Shown here: positions 9,350 to 17,451 of the stretch, one piece after another | Layout: each line of letters starts with the position of its first letter | Numbering within the stretch: the stretch's first letter is position 1 | Assembly: GCA_017302635.1 (NCBI GenBank) | Contig: JAFLCX010000001.1 | Span: forward strand, 434,001-498,000 | DNA: 64,000 bases | Source of the DNA: Hyphomicrobiales bacterium | Lineage (GTDB): Bacteria; Pseudomonadota; Alphaproteobacteria; Rhizobiales; Beijerinckiaceae | Direction of reading: 5' to 3' | The notes under the pieces: model-generated | Databases searched by the model: none | Seen by the model: the letters and a program-made list of their open reading frames with translations, nothing else | What the model was told of the DNA's origin: nothing | Program-made: the position numbers and the translations under genes

Positions 9350-9452
9350 TCAGCCCCTGTCGAATGCACGAAAACCAGTTGAGGCGCTTAACTGGTGCGC
9401 AATTCGATCAAGTCGAGCGCGCCATGTGCCATTCCGCTTGAACAGGGGCTGA
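9350..9452. promoter_or_regulatory. nested inverted repeats upstream of the Pls-like gene
   Basis: The 215-bp gap between the Pls-like gene and the phosphatase gene holds an outer perfect 11-bp inverted repeat, TCAGCCCCTGT at 9350-9360 and ACAGGGGCTGA at 9442-9452. Inside it is a 21-bp near-palindrome at 9375-9395 (CCAGTT...AACTGG, with AG/CT inside and one G-T pair). Both could fold in the leader of the Pls-like mRNA, act as a terminator of the upstream transcript, or be protein-binding sites. No T tract follows, so a simple terminator is less likely. No gene was seen in this gap. Confidence 0.4.
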
Positions 9453-9471
9453 ATGCCGCAGGGCTAGCGAA

Positions 9472-10092
9472 TCACGGATCGAGATGTCCCGGCCCCGGCA
9501 ACCAGTCATGATCACCCTCGCCGAGACGGAGTAGCTTGCCCTGCCACACATCGGCCGAAACCGCACGTTTGCGCGGAAGATCCGCCAGCAGCACCAGCAA
9601 GACGCGGGCAATGCCACCATGAGCCACGATGCAGGCATCACCTGTCAGGGTCGACAGCCATTCCGCGACACGGCTTTGCACGATCTCATAGCTCTCGCCG
9701 CCCGGTGGCACGTAATTCCACTTGTCGCGTTCCCGCGCCTGTGAACCGCCGGGGTCACGCTCCTGGATTTCGCGCCAGACACTGCCCTCCCATCGCCCGA
9801 ATCCGATCTCCTTGAGACGATCATCAACGGCGTAGCCTTGAGCGGAGAAACCCAGCCCGTCCCGCACGATTTCCATCGTCTCCCGGGCGCGGCTCATCGG
9901 GCTTGCGACGAAGGGCAGTCCGGTAAGCGTTTCCACCGAAACCCCCGAGATATGCCCCGCGCGGATCGACCGCGCGATGCCTGCCGCCTGCGCCCGGCCC
10001 TTGTCGTTCAGCGGAATGTCGGTCTGGCCCTGAAGACGCCCTTCGGCGTTCCAGTCGGTCTCGCCATGACGCAGGAAATACAAGGTCGGCAT
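9472..10092 (-). CDS. histidine phosphatase family protein (phosphoglycerate mutase-like)
   Basis: 206 residues beginning LYFLRHGETDWNAEGRLQGQTDIPLN, the RHG active-site motif of the branch-1 histidine phosphatases. The second catalytic His lies in IVAHGGIARVLL, and the conserved Glu in the LKEIGFGRWEG region. The family includes phosphoglycerate mutases and many small-molecule phosphatases; the short length and isolated context favour a phosphatase, substrate unknown. It starts 7 bases after the stop of the secreted protein gene at 10100, so it is probably co-transcribed with fabI. Confidence 0.88.
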   Translation of the reverse strand: MPTLYFLRHGETDWNAEGRLQGQTDIPLNDKGRAQAAGIARSIRAGHISGVSVETLTGLPFVASPMSRARETMEIVRDGLGFSAQGYAVDDRLKEIGFGRWEGSVWREIQERDPGGSQARERDKWNYVPPGGESYEIVQSRVAEWLSTLTGDACIVAHGGIARVLLVLLADLPRKRAVSADVWQGKLLRLGEGDHDWLPGPGHLDP

Positions 10093-10099
10093 AGGAGGA

Positions 10100-10603
10100 C
10101 TATTCGACCATGACGGTGGCGCTGACCTCGCGCGTATCGCCGTTGGGGTAAGTCAGGGTAAACTGGATTTTTTCCTCACCCTTGAAGCGGCGATCCGCGC
10201 GATAGAGCACCGCCAGCCCGTTCGGCGAGGTGCCGATGCAGGTGCGGCGCGGCGCCCCCGGCACGTCTCGAAGGTTGATCGGGTGCGGGCGCGTCCGCAT
10301 CTTGCCGTTTTTCGGCTCCAATGCGTAGGTCACCTTCGGCGCTTCACCGATTTTGCATTCGCGGTCGAGTGTCAGGTAGATGCCGAGAAAAACATCGTTG
10401 TTCGGCCGACCTTTGCGGGTGACCTCCGTCTTTGTGGCAACCGGCTGGCGCGGCGTGACGGCCGCCTGAGTTGCAGCACCCGGCGCCGGTGTCTGCCCTT
10501 GCTGCGGGCGCGGCACCGGCGTGATCGACTGGGCCGCAGCGGCTGCCATTCCGGCCAGCAGGACCGGAAGGACCAGAACCGCGCTGCGCAAAATCCTCGC
10601 CAT
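10100..10603 (-). CDS. secreted protein of unknown function
   Basis: 167 residues. A cleavable signal peptide is evident (MARILRSAVLVLPVLLAGMAAAAAQS). It is followed by a Pro/Gln/Thr-rich linker and a compact domain with two cysteines (LDRECKIGEAP, RTCIGTSPNG) that could form a disulfide in the periplasm. I do not recognise the family. An alternative start at 10615 would overlap the fabI stop as ATGA, but the AAGGA sequence there touches that ATG, so the 10603 start is preferred. It lies between fabI and the phosphatase in one minus-strand series. Confidence 0.65.
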   Translation of the reverse strand: MARILRSAVLVLPVLLAGMAAAAAQSITPVPRPQQGQTPAPGAATQAAVTPRQPVATKTEVTRKGRPNNDVFLGIYLTLDRECKIGEAPKVTYALEPKNGKMRTRPHPINLRDVPGAPRRTCIGTSPNGLAVLYRADRRFKGEEKIQFTLTYPNGDTREVSATVMVE

Positions 10604-10611
10604 CGGATCGA

Positions 10612-11454
10612 TCATTCCTTGTCGAGCAGGAGGTCGGGCGCGTCCGGGTTCTTCATGCCTACGACATGATACCCCGAATCGACATGCATGACCTCGCCGG
10701 TGACACCGCGCGAGAGGTCCGAGAGCAGGTAAAGCGCGCTGTCGCCCACCTCCTCGATCGTCACGGTGCGGCGCAGGGGCGCGTTGTATTCGTTCCATTT
10801 CAGGATGTAGCGGAAATCACCGATGCCCGAGGCCGCAAGCGTCTTGATGGGCCCGGCGGAAATCGCGTTGACGCGGATATTCTGGGGCCCGAGATCGGCG
10901 GCGAGGTAACGCACGCTCGCTTCCAGCGCAGCCTTGGCAACGCCCATGACATTATAATGCGGCATCCACTTTTCAGCGCCGTAATAGGTGAGCGTGATGA
11001 TCGAGCCACCGTCGGTCATCAGCTTTTCGGCACGCTGCGTGATCGCCGTCAGCGAATAGCACGAAATCAGCATCGACTTCGTGAAATTGCCCTCGGTCGT
11101 CTCGAGGTAGCGACCTGTCAGCTCGTCCTTGTCCGCAAACGCGATGGCGTGGACGACGAAATCGAGCTTGCCCCAGACGCGATTGATCTCGGCGAAAACG
11201 GCATCGATCGAGGCCGCGTCGGTCACATCACAATGACCGGCGACGATGCCACCCATCTCGGCTGCGAGCGGCTCGACGCGCTTCTTCAGCGCATCGCCCT
11301 GATAGGTGAAGGCGAGTTCGGCACCCGCAGCGCGGCAGGCCTTGGCAATCCCCCAGGCAATGGAGCGATTGTTGGCAAGGCCCATGATCAGGCCGCGCTT
11401 GCCGCGCATCAGCCCGTTGCCGCCCTCTGCACCCGATATTTCAACCATCGTCAT
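10612..11454 (-). CDS. fabI: enoyl-[acyl-carrier-protein] reductase (NADH)
   Basis: 280 residues. LMRGKRGLIMGLANNRSIAWGIAKA is the FabI nucleotide-binding start, and YGAEKWMPHYNVMGVAKAAL carries the catalytic Tyr-x6-Lys. VDSGYHVVGM near the end is also family-typical. The enzyme performs the last reduction of each fatty-acid elongation cycle in the cytosol. The start is placed at ATG 11454; upstream in-frame sequence does not look FabI-like. An ATG six bases further in (11448) is possible. The ACP substrate gives a loose theme with the carrier-domain enzyme further down the same strand. Confidence 0.95.
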   Translation of the reverse strand: MTMVEISGAEGGNGLMRGKRGLIMGLANNRSIAWGIAKACRAAGAELAFTYQGDALKKRVEPLAAEMGGIVAGHCDVTDAASIDAVFAEINRVWGKLDFVVHAIAFADKDELTGRYLETTEGNFTKSMLISCYSLTAITQRAEKLMTDGGSIITLTYYGAEKWMPHYNVMGVAKAALEASVRYLAADLGPQNIRVNAISAGPIKTLAASGIGDFRYILKWNEYNAPLRRTVTIEEVGDSALYLLSDLSRGVTGEVMHVDSGYHVVGMKNPDAPDLLLDKE

Positions 11455-11607
11455 CGATCCCAGAACTGCCAGACCTTCAGCGCGCAGGTCGGGAACGAAG
11501 CCGGCAGGGCTTACGACGAACGGCGCAATCGAGCCGTCTTCCATAAACTTTCCGGCGCGCTGCGCAAGCGGGTCGCACGCGCGATCGGGTGAAATCCCGG
11601 CGAAAAC

Positions 11608-12528
11608 TCAACCGGGACGACGACGGAAAAAGCCTTCGACTTCCGGGTCGGGCGCGCCGAGATCAATGTCGAGAGAGACGAACAGATCGCCGGTCCCATC
11701 CTTCAAAGGCAGGCCACGGCCGCGCATCCGCAGGGTTTTTCCGCCGCTGGTCCAGGGCGGAACGGTCATCTCGGCCTCGCCGGAAAGTGTCGGAACACGC
11801 ACAGCGCCCCCGATCACGGCATCCTTGATCGGCACGGCAACAGAAACCCGCAAATCCGCACCCTCGACCGTAAACCGCGGATGACGCTGATACCGGATGG
11901 TCACCAGCGCATCGCCCGGCATGGCTCCGAAGGGTGAAGGTCTGCCACGACCCTTGAGCCGCATGGTTGCCCCGGCGGCAATACCTTTGGGAACATTGAT
12001 CTCAACGGCACCGCCATCCGGCAGGCTCACCCGATGCGCGCCCCCTGTCGCTACGAGTTCAAGCGGTATGGCGGTTTCAACCGAGATATCCTCACCCGGC
12101 GGCGGGCCTGATCGCCCGGAACCCCGTCGCGCCTGCGCTGCGAACGGATCCTGCGGACCGCCCTCGAATTGCCGGAAGAGATCGGAGAACATATCGCGCG
12201 GATTACCACCCCCGCCATGGCCAAAATCAAACCGGAAGCCGCCGGGCCCCGCACCACCACCAAAACCCGGCCCGCCGCCGGAAAAATCTGAATAGGCCGC
12301 ACGAGGCTTGCCTTCGGCATCAATCTCGCCGCGATCGAAACTCTTGCGTTTGGCCTGATCCCCAAGGATTTCATAGGCGTTGTTGGCTTCGGCGAACCGG
12401 GCAGCAGCCTTCGCATCCCCGCGATTGGTATCCGGGTGATAGGCTTTCGCGAGCTTGCGATAGGCGCGCTTGATCTCCTCCGCCGAGGCATCGCGCTTCA
12501 CGCCGAGGACTTGGTAGGGGTCGGGCAT
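11608..12528 (-). CDS. DnaJ-type cochaperone (CbpA-like, no zinc domain)
   Basis: 306 residues. An N-terminal J domain (DPYQVLGVKRDASAEEIKRAYRKLA, with HPD in AYHPDTNRGD) is followed by a Gly/Phe-rich linker (GGGPGFGGGAGPGGFRF) and a DnaJ C-terminal substrate-binding region (ETAIPLELVATGGAHRVSLP, INVPKGIAAGATMRLKGRG). The CXXCXGXG zinc modules of full DnaJ are absent, which makes it CbpA/DjlA-like. It would stimulate DnaK ATPase. ATG 12528 (MPDPYQVLG) fits the family; a GTG three codons earlier is also preceded by GGAGG. Confidence 0.92.
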   Translation of the reverse strand: MPDPYQVLGVKRDASAEEIKRAYRKLAKAYHPDTNRGDAKAAARFAEANNAYEILGDQAKRKSFDRGEIDAEGKPRAAYSDFSGGGPGFGGGAGPGGFRFDFGHGGGGNPRDMFSDLFRQFEGGPQDPFAAQARRGSGRSGPPPGEDISVETAIPLELVATGGAHRVSLPDGGAVEINVPKGIAAGATMRLKGRGRPSPFGAMPGDALVTIRYQRHPRFTVEGADLRVSVAVPIKDAVIGGAVRVPTLSGEAEMTVPPWTSGGKTLRMRGRGLPLKDGTGDLFVSLDIDLGAPDPEVEGFFRRRPG

Positions 12529-12635
12529 GGTCTTCACTCACCTCCGGCCGATCTGAACCGGTCGATATCACTCTCGGAAATGGTGTTGAAGGGCGGCGGT
12601 TGCAAGGCTTGGTGTGGCCTTGCCGCAACGCCGGT

Positions 12636-13199
12636 TCAATCGCGCCGGGGCGGTGTTTGCAAGATCGCGGGCACAGCGGGCGGCAGTTTCTGGCTGGCCT
12701 CGCCGGACGACGCCACAAGCCCGGCCGGCTTCACATCGCGCATGGCCCATTCCCCGGGGCCCATCCGGCAAGCCTGGCCGATATGCTGGCTCTCTTTCAG
12801 GCCATCCACCAGCTTCGCCTTGAAGGGGCGGCAGAGTGTGTGCCCGACAAGCGCAAGCGCGCCACTCTGCTCAAAGCTGCCGCGCTTTTTCGAGGCAGGA
12901 TTGTCCCAGTTCACCGGAAGGCCCGCGCCCTGCGGATCGACCGCGAGCGCCAGAGCCGCATTCACGCGCCGCCAATCCTCATCATCGAGCGGGACCGGAA
13001 AAACGGAAGTCTGCGGCGCGATGCTAGCGGTTGTCTCTTCTTCGCCTGAAAAGCCGGTGAGATTCATGGTGAGGCTGCAACCGGAGGCGAGCAGCGCGAT
13101 GGCAAGCGAAAGAAACGCGAATTGAGCCCGCGCGCGGCGATTGCGCGACTGAGCCCCTTTCCTGTATCCCTCAACCACCCGACCCGGACGCGACAGCAC
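12636..13199 (-). CDS. RT0821/Lpp0805-type surface lipoprotein
   Basis: 187 residues. A long basic N-terminus leads into FAFLSLAIALLASGCSLTMN, a strong lipobox with Cys at the cleavage site. The rest contains EDWRRVNAALALAVDPQGAGLPVNWDNPASKKRGSF and a conserved-looking Cys near GHTLCRPF. This pattern matches small alphaproteobacterial outer-surface proteins of the RT0821/Lpp0805 type, whose role is unknown. Start is GTG 13199 with GGAG nine bases upstream; a second GTG at codon 8 is possible. Divergent from pdxH with 51 bp between. Confidence 0.65.
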   Translation of the reverse strand: MLSRPGRVVEGYRKGAQSRNRRARAQFAFLSLAIALLASGCSLTMNLTGFSGEEETTASIAPQTSVFPVPLDDEDWRRVNAALALAVDPQGAGLPVNWDNPASKKRGSFEQSGALALVGHTLCRPFKAKLVDGLKESQHIGQACRMGPGEWAMRDVKPAGLVASSGEASQKLPPAVPAILQTPPRRD

Positions 13200-13250
13200 A
13201 CGACTTCTCCGAAGTGCCCCTAGTGTCGGTATTAGAAACGGAAAGCGTTA

Positions 13251-13853
13251 ATGAGCGGTGAGCCCGAACCCCTTCCCGATCCATTTGTTCTGTTCGAGCA
13301 ATGGTTCGCTGAGGCACGCGCGAAGGAGATCAATGATCCGAACGCCATGGCGCTCGCGACCAGCGATGCCGACGGCCTGCCCAATGTGCGGATGGTGCTG
13401 ATGAAAGATATTTCGCCTGAGGGCGTGGTTTTCTACACCAATACCGAGAGCGCCAAGGGCACGGAGATCCTCGCCAACCCACAGGCGGCCGTCGTGTTTC
13501 ACTGGAAATCCTTGCGACGGCAGGTGCGCTTCCGGGGAAAATTGGCCCGTGTGAGCGATTCCGAGGCCGATGCCTATTTCGCCTCGCGCCCGCGAGACAG
13601 CCGCATCGGTGCCTGGGCCTCGCAGCAATCGCGCCCGCTGGAAGATCGTTTTGCCCTTGAGAAAGCTGTTGCACGCGAAACCTTGCGATTCGGGCTCGGC
13701 GAGGTGCAGCGTCCTCCGCATTGGACCGGCTTTCGACTCACGCCCATCTATATTGAGTTCTGGCAGGACAAGCCGTTCCGCCTGCATGACCGACTGGTCT
13801 TCCGGCGCAGGAGCGCGAGCGGGGCCTTCTCGACCGAGCGTCTTTACCCGTAA
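13251..13853 (+). CDS. pdxH: pyridoxamine 5'-phosphate oxidase
   Basis: 200 residues, normal length. [27 protein letters not shown] is the FMN-binding signature and [13 protein letters not shown] follows in the expected place. The C-terminus closes with [11 protein letters not shown] and RLYP, which are typical of PdxH. The enzyme oxidises pyridoxine or pyridoxamine phosphate to pyridoxal phosphate with FMN and O2. It is followed after 14 bp by an SDR gene. The fabI-dnaJ and pdxH neighbourhood is a recurring arrangement in Hyphomicrobiales, as far as I recall. Confidence 0.95.
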   Translation: MSGEPEPLPDPFVLFEQWFAEARAKEINDPNAMALATSDADGLPNVRMVLMKDISPEGVVFYTNTESAKGTEILANPQAAVVFHWKSLRRQVRFRGKLARVSDSEADAYFASRPRDSRIGAWASQQSRPLEDRFALEKAVARETLRFGLGEVQRPPHWTGFRLTPIYIEFWQDKPFRLHDRLVFRRRSASGAFSTERLYP

Positions 13854-13867
13854 ACAGGAGCGCGACC

Positions 13868-14629
13868 ATGATGGACAAATCCGGCTCCAACACGCCCGGC
13901 GAAAAGCGCACTCTGCTTCTCACGGGGGCTTCGCGCGGTATCGGGCACGCGACCGTGAAGCGTTTCGCCTCGGCGGGCTGGCGGGTGATTGCCTGTTCGC
14001 GCCAGCCCTTCCCGGAAAACTGCCCTTGGGAAGGTGGACAGGATGACCACATCCAGGTCGATCTCGCCAACCCGGAAGATACGCTTCGCGCGATCGAGGA
14101 AATCCGCAACCGCCTGCCCGATGGCAAGCTGCATGGCCTCGTGAACAATGCCGGCATCTCGCCCAAGGGGCCGGGCGGCGCGCGCATGGGTGCGATCCAG
14201 ACCCCGCTCGTGGATTGGCAGCAGGTTTTTCAGGTGAATTTCTTCGCGCCGATCATGCTCGCGCGCGGCTTGATCGATGAGCTCAAAGCCACGCGCGGCG
14301 CGGTGGTGAACGTGACATCCATTGCTGGCGTGCATGTGCATCCTTTCGCCGGCGCCGCCTACGCGACATCCAAGGCCGCCCTCGCCGCTTTGACGCGCGA
14401 GATGGCGGCCGATTTCGGCCCCTTCGGCATTCGGGTGAATTCGATCTCGCCCGGCGAGATCGACACCTCGATCCTGTCGCCCGGCACCGAGAAGATCGTC
14501 GAGACCTTGCCCCTGCGCCGCCTCGGCACGCCCGAAGAAGTCGCGAAAGCCATCTATTTCCTGTGCACAGACGCTTCGTCTTACGTGACCGGCGCGGAAC
14601 TGCACATCAATGGCGGGCAGCATGTCTGA
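13868..14629 (+). CDS. SDR family oxidoreductase
   Basis: 253 residues with the classical short-chain dehydrogenase layout: TGASRGIGHATVKRF (TGxxxGIG dinucleotide site), NNAGISPKG, VNVTSIAG, and YATSKAALAAL (Tyr-x3-Lys catalytic pair). The C-terminus with YVTGAELHINGGQHV is also typical. The substrate is unknown. The last codons overlap the start of the NUDIX gene (ATG 14622), so these genes are probably one translation-coupled operon with pdxH upstream and TIGR02301 downstream. Confidence 0.92.
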   Translation: MMDKSGSNTPGEKRTLLLTGASRGIGHATVKRFASAGWRVIACSRQPFPENCPWEGGQDDHIQVDLANPEDTLRAIEEIRNRLPDGKLHGLVNNAGISPKGPGGARMGAIQTPLVDWQQVFQVNFFAPIMLARGLIDELKATRGAVVNVTSIAGVHVHPFAGAAYATSKAALAALTREMAADFGPFGIRVNSISPGEIDTSILSPGTEKIVETLPLRRLGTPEEVAKAIYFLCTDASSYVTGAELHINGGQHV

Positions 14630-15065
14630 GCCGAAGCGCCCGGTTCTGGCGGCCTCGATCGCGGTGTTTCGCGATGGCAAGGTGCTGCTGGCACGGCGCG
14701 GCAAGGCCCCGGCCCTCGGCCTCTATTCCCTGCCCGGCGGGCGGATCGAGCCGGGCGAGCGGATGCAGGATGCCGTTCTGCGCGAGCTTTTCGAGGAAGT
14801 CGGCCTCAGGGCGAGCCTCGTCGGCTTTGTCGATCATGTCGAGCATATCGAGCACGCGGAAGACGGCACCTTGCGGGCTCATGCCGTAATCTGCGCCTTC
14901 GCGGGCCATTGGGAAGCGGGTGAACCTCGGCTTTCGGACGAAGCGACTGACCTTCTCTGGGTTGATCCACTCTTTCCCGGCGAACTTCCGATGACACGCG
15001 GCTTGCCGGAAATTCTGCGCAAGGCGTCGATCATCATCGGCAATCGCACGAGCGAGGCGGCATGA
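14622..15065 (+). CDS. NUDIX hydrolase
   Basis: 147 residues. The Nudix box is intact: GGRIEPGERMQDAVLRELFEEVGL fits GX5EX7REUXEEXGU. It hydrolyses a nucleoside diphosphate linked to another group, with Mg2+. The substrate cannot be told from sequence. ATG 14622 lies within the end of the SDR gene, and the stop overlaps the start of the next gene at 15062, so translation of the three is likely coupled. Confidence 0.92.
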   Translation: MSEPKRPVLAASIAVFRDGKVLLARRGKAPALGLYSLPGGRIEPGERMQDAVLRELFEEVGLRASLVGFVDHVEHIEHAEDGTLRAHAVICAFAGHWEAGEPRLSDEATDLLWVDPLFPGELPMTRGLPEILRKASIIIGNRTSEAA

Positions 15066-15499
15066 AACGCTGGTGCTGCCTTGTTGCCGCGAGCCTGCTG
15101 GCGAGTTCGGCCTGCTTCGCGCAGCAACCGCAACCCCGACGCCAGCCTGCCGCACCTGCCGCACAGCCAGCCACGCCACCTCGGAGTGTGTTGCCGGCGG
15201 AATACGAGCGACCCATTCTCGAACTCTCCGAAACAATGGGCTCGCTCGCTTTTCTCACGACGCTCTGCCGACCGGCTCCGGGGCAGAACCCGTGGCGGCG
15301 GCGGATGGAGGAACTGGTCGAGAGCGAGGGCAGCGCCAACGCCAATCGCGAGAAGCTGATGGGAGCCTACAACCAGGGCTTCTCGGCCTTTTCCACCACC
15401 TACCGCCAATGCACCGATGCGGCGCGGGCCGCGCGATCGGTGCTGGTGCGTGAAGCGGCCCGGCTCGCGCGCGAGATCGAACGGCGCTACGGCGGCTGA
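15062..15499 (+). CDS. TIGR02301 family secreted protein
   Basis: 145 residues. A signal peptide (MKRWCCLVAASLLASSACFAQ) is followed by a Pro/Gln/Ala-rich linker and the core ERPILELSETMGSLAFLTTLC, GQNPWRRRMEELV, and CTDAARAARSVLVREAARLAREIERRYGG. This matches a periplasmic family (TIGR02301) found almost only in Hyphomicrobiales and usually next to a NUDIX gene, as here. Two cysteines (in TTLC and YRQC) could form a disulfide. Function is unknown. Confidence 0.85.
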   Translation: MKRWCCLVAASLLASSACFAQQPQPRRQPAAPAAQPATPPRSVLPAEYERPILELSETMGSLAFLTTLCRPAPGQNPWRRRMEELVESEGSANANREKLMGAYNQGFSAFSTTYRQCTDAARAARSVLVREAARLAREIERRYGG

Positions 15500-15637
15500 C
15501 GTTTTCTGGTTCATCGCATTTTCTTCACGCGAACCGGCCTCCACTTCGCTTGAAAATGCTCAAGCGTTCAACTTTCCACAGAAGGCAATCGCCCGCGTTA
15601 ACGTTTTCGCAACAGATTGCTCGCCTTCCCCCGTTTC

Positions 15638-15688
15638 ACCCGCTAGGGTCTTTTCAACGGCGGCGAGAGCGGGTGGGGACCCTTTTTT
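15638..15688 (+). terminator. probable terminator with two competing hairpins
   Basis: ACCCGCT (15638-15644) pairs with AGCGGGT (15668-15674), and the overlapping GGGTC (15646-15650) pairs with GACCC (15678-15682), which is followed at once by six T residues. The second hairpin plus T run is terminator-like and would close the pdxH-TIGR02301 series. The first would compete with it. The rest of the 15500-15754 gap shows no gene. Confidence 0.45.
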
Positions 15689-15754
15689 GCAGGCCAAATC
15701 TGGAGCGAAAGATCGTTCCTGTTCAGTCACTTTGCGTATGGATTGGGTAGAACC

Positions 15755-16015
15755 GTGCAGATTGCCAAGCCGATGGGCACCGCCAGCGACACGCATTTCG
15801 CAGAACAGCGCCGCGCCGCCTATGGCTATATCAATGAGGCTTTTGCCGAGGGACGGCATGACGGCATTGATGGCGATTGCCTCGCCCACGCCGCGCTCTT
15901 CGCCGCCTTCGTGGAACTCGTCGCGACCTACGGCGAGGATGCCGTCTCGAAATTCTCCGAGCGCCTGCCGGAGCGCATCCGCTCGGGCGAATATTCAGTG
16001 CGGATGAAGAATTGA
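15755..16015 (+). CDS. small conserved-looking protein of unknown function
   Basis: About 86 residues from GTG 15755; an ATG at 15773 (MGTASDTHFAEQRR) and a TTG at 15743 are alternatives, and none has a strong ribosome-binding site. The core AAYGYINEAFAEGRHDGIDGDCLAHAALFAAFVELVATYGEDAV is helical and acidic with no signal or membrane segment. Codon usage resembles the neighbours. I do not recognise the family. It stands alone, between the TIGR02301 gene and the convergent pyrC gene. Confidence 0.55.
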   Translation: MQIAKPMGTASDTHFAEQRRAAYGYINEAFAEGRHDGIDGDCLAHAALFAAFVELVATYGEDAVSKFSERLPERIRSGEYSVRMKN

Positions 16016-16073
16016 GCTGAGTTGCTCGCCATTCCGACGAATGTCGACGTTTCTTGGGGCGAGAGCAGCGCCT

Positions 16074-17408
16074 TCACCCCCCCAAAGTCTCCCCGAACCG
16101 CACCACCTCGCCTTGTGAAGGCGTGACCAGTTCTCCTTCCCACATCACGCGGCGGCCACGCACGAAGGTGCCCACCGGCCAGCCCGTGACCTCCACGCCA
16201 TCATAGGGCGTCCAGCCGGCGCGGCTGGCGGTCCAGGCATTGGTGATGGTCTCGCGGCGCTTGAGGTCCACGATGGTGAGGTCCGCGTCAAACCCTTCGG
16301 CGATCCGCCCCTTTGCGGCGATGTTGAAGAGCCGTGCCGGGCCGTGGCTCGTGAGGTCGACAAAGCGCTCCAGCGTGAGTTTCCCTTTGGAAACATGGTC
16401 GAGCATCGTGGGCACGAGCGTCTGCACGCCGGTCATGCCCGAATGCGAAGCCGGGTAAGCGTGGTGCTTCTCCTCGTGTGTATGCGGCGCGTGGTCCGAG
16501 CCGAGAATATCGATCACGCCCTGCCGCACGCCCTCCCAGATGATGGCCTGATGGCTCGCATCCCGCACGGGCGGGTTCATCTGCGCGTAGGTGCCGAGCC
16601 GCTGGTAGCAATCGGGCGCCACAAGCGTGAGGTGATGCGGCGTCGCCTCGGCGCTCGCGACATCCTTGTGCTTCGCGAGGAACCCGATCTCCTCGCCGGT
16701 CGAGATATGCAGCACATGCACCCGCTTGCCGTATTTCCGCGCGATCGCGATGAGGCGCTCGGTGGCCATCAGGGCCGCGACCGGATCACGCCAGACCGGA
16801 TGCGATGACGGATCACCCGGCACGCGCAGATGCATCCGCTCGCGCAGGCGCGGCTCGTCCTCGCAATGGAACGAGGCGCGGCGCGAGATGTTCTTCAGGA
16901 TGCGCGCGAGGTTCGCGTCATCCTCCACCAGCAGATTGCCGGTCGAGGAACCGATGAAGACCTTGATGCCCGCAGCGCCCGGCAAGCGCTCGAGTTCGCC
17001 GACACGATCGGCATTTTCCGCCGTGCCGCCGACGAAGAACGCGAAATCGCAATGCATGCGGTGATGCCCGGCGGCGACCTTCGCCCGGAGCGTTTCCTCG
17101 CTGGTCGTCAGCGGATTGGTGTTCGGCATCTCGAACACCGCTGTCACACCGCCCATCACCGCCGAGCGCGAGCCGCTTTCGAGATCTTCTTTGTGCGTCA
17201 GGCCCGGTTCGCGGAAATGCACCTGGGTATCGATCACGCCCGGCAGAATCGTGAGACCACGGGCATCGATGGTCTCTTCGGCTTGATCGGGCGAAAACGA
17301 GCCGATTCCGGCGATCTTGCCGTCGCGGATAGCGAGGTCGCGCAGGCCACGACCATCCTGATTGACGATTTCACCGCCCTTGAGGACGAGATCGAAGGTC
17401 GGCTTCAT
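16074..17408 (-). CDS. pyrC: dihydroorotase
   Basis: 444 residues with the amidohydrolase fold. The metal-site segments are visible as DTQVHFREPG (residues 60-69), ASFHCEDE, RVHVLHISTGEE and LGSDHAPHT, and the C-terminus has the usual DADLTIVDL strand. It closes carbamoyl-aspartate to dihydroorotate in pyrimidine synthesis. Unusually the first His of the usual HxH metal pair is Gln62 (QVH instead of HVH). Relatives in Hyphomicrobiales appear to share this, so it may be a lineage trait or a change of role. GGGAG precedes the ATG. Divergent from ygfZ with 43 bp between. Confidence 0.88.
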   Translation of the reverse strand: MKPTFDLVLKGGEIVNQDGRGLRDLAIRDGKIAGIGSFSPDQAEETIDARGLTILPGVIDTQVHFREPGLTHKEDLESGSRSAVMGGVTAVFEMPNTNPLTTSEETLRAKVAAGHHRMHCDFAFFVGGTAENADRVGELERLPGAAGIKVFIGSSTGNLLVEDDANLARILKNISRRASFHCEDEPRLRERMHLRVPGDPSSHPVWRDPVAALMATERLIAIARKYGKRVHVLHISTGEEIGFLAKHKDVASAEATPHHLTLVAPDCYQRLGTYAQMNPPVRDASHQAIIWEGVRQGVIDILGSDHAPHTHEEKHHAYPASHSGMTGVQTLVPTMLDHVSKGKLTLERFVDLTSHGPARLFNIAAKGRIAEGFDADLTIVDLKRRETITNAWTASRAGWTPYDGVEVTGWPVGTFVRGRRVMWEGELVTPSQGEVVRFGETLGG

Positions 17409-17451
17409 GGCGGGCTCCCTTGCTGAGTGGCTCTCGGTTGCTTATCTGCCG

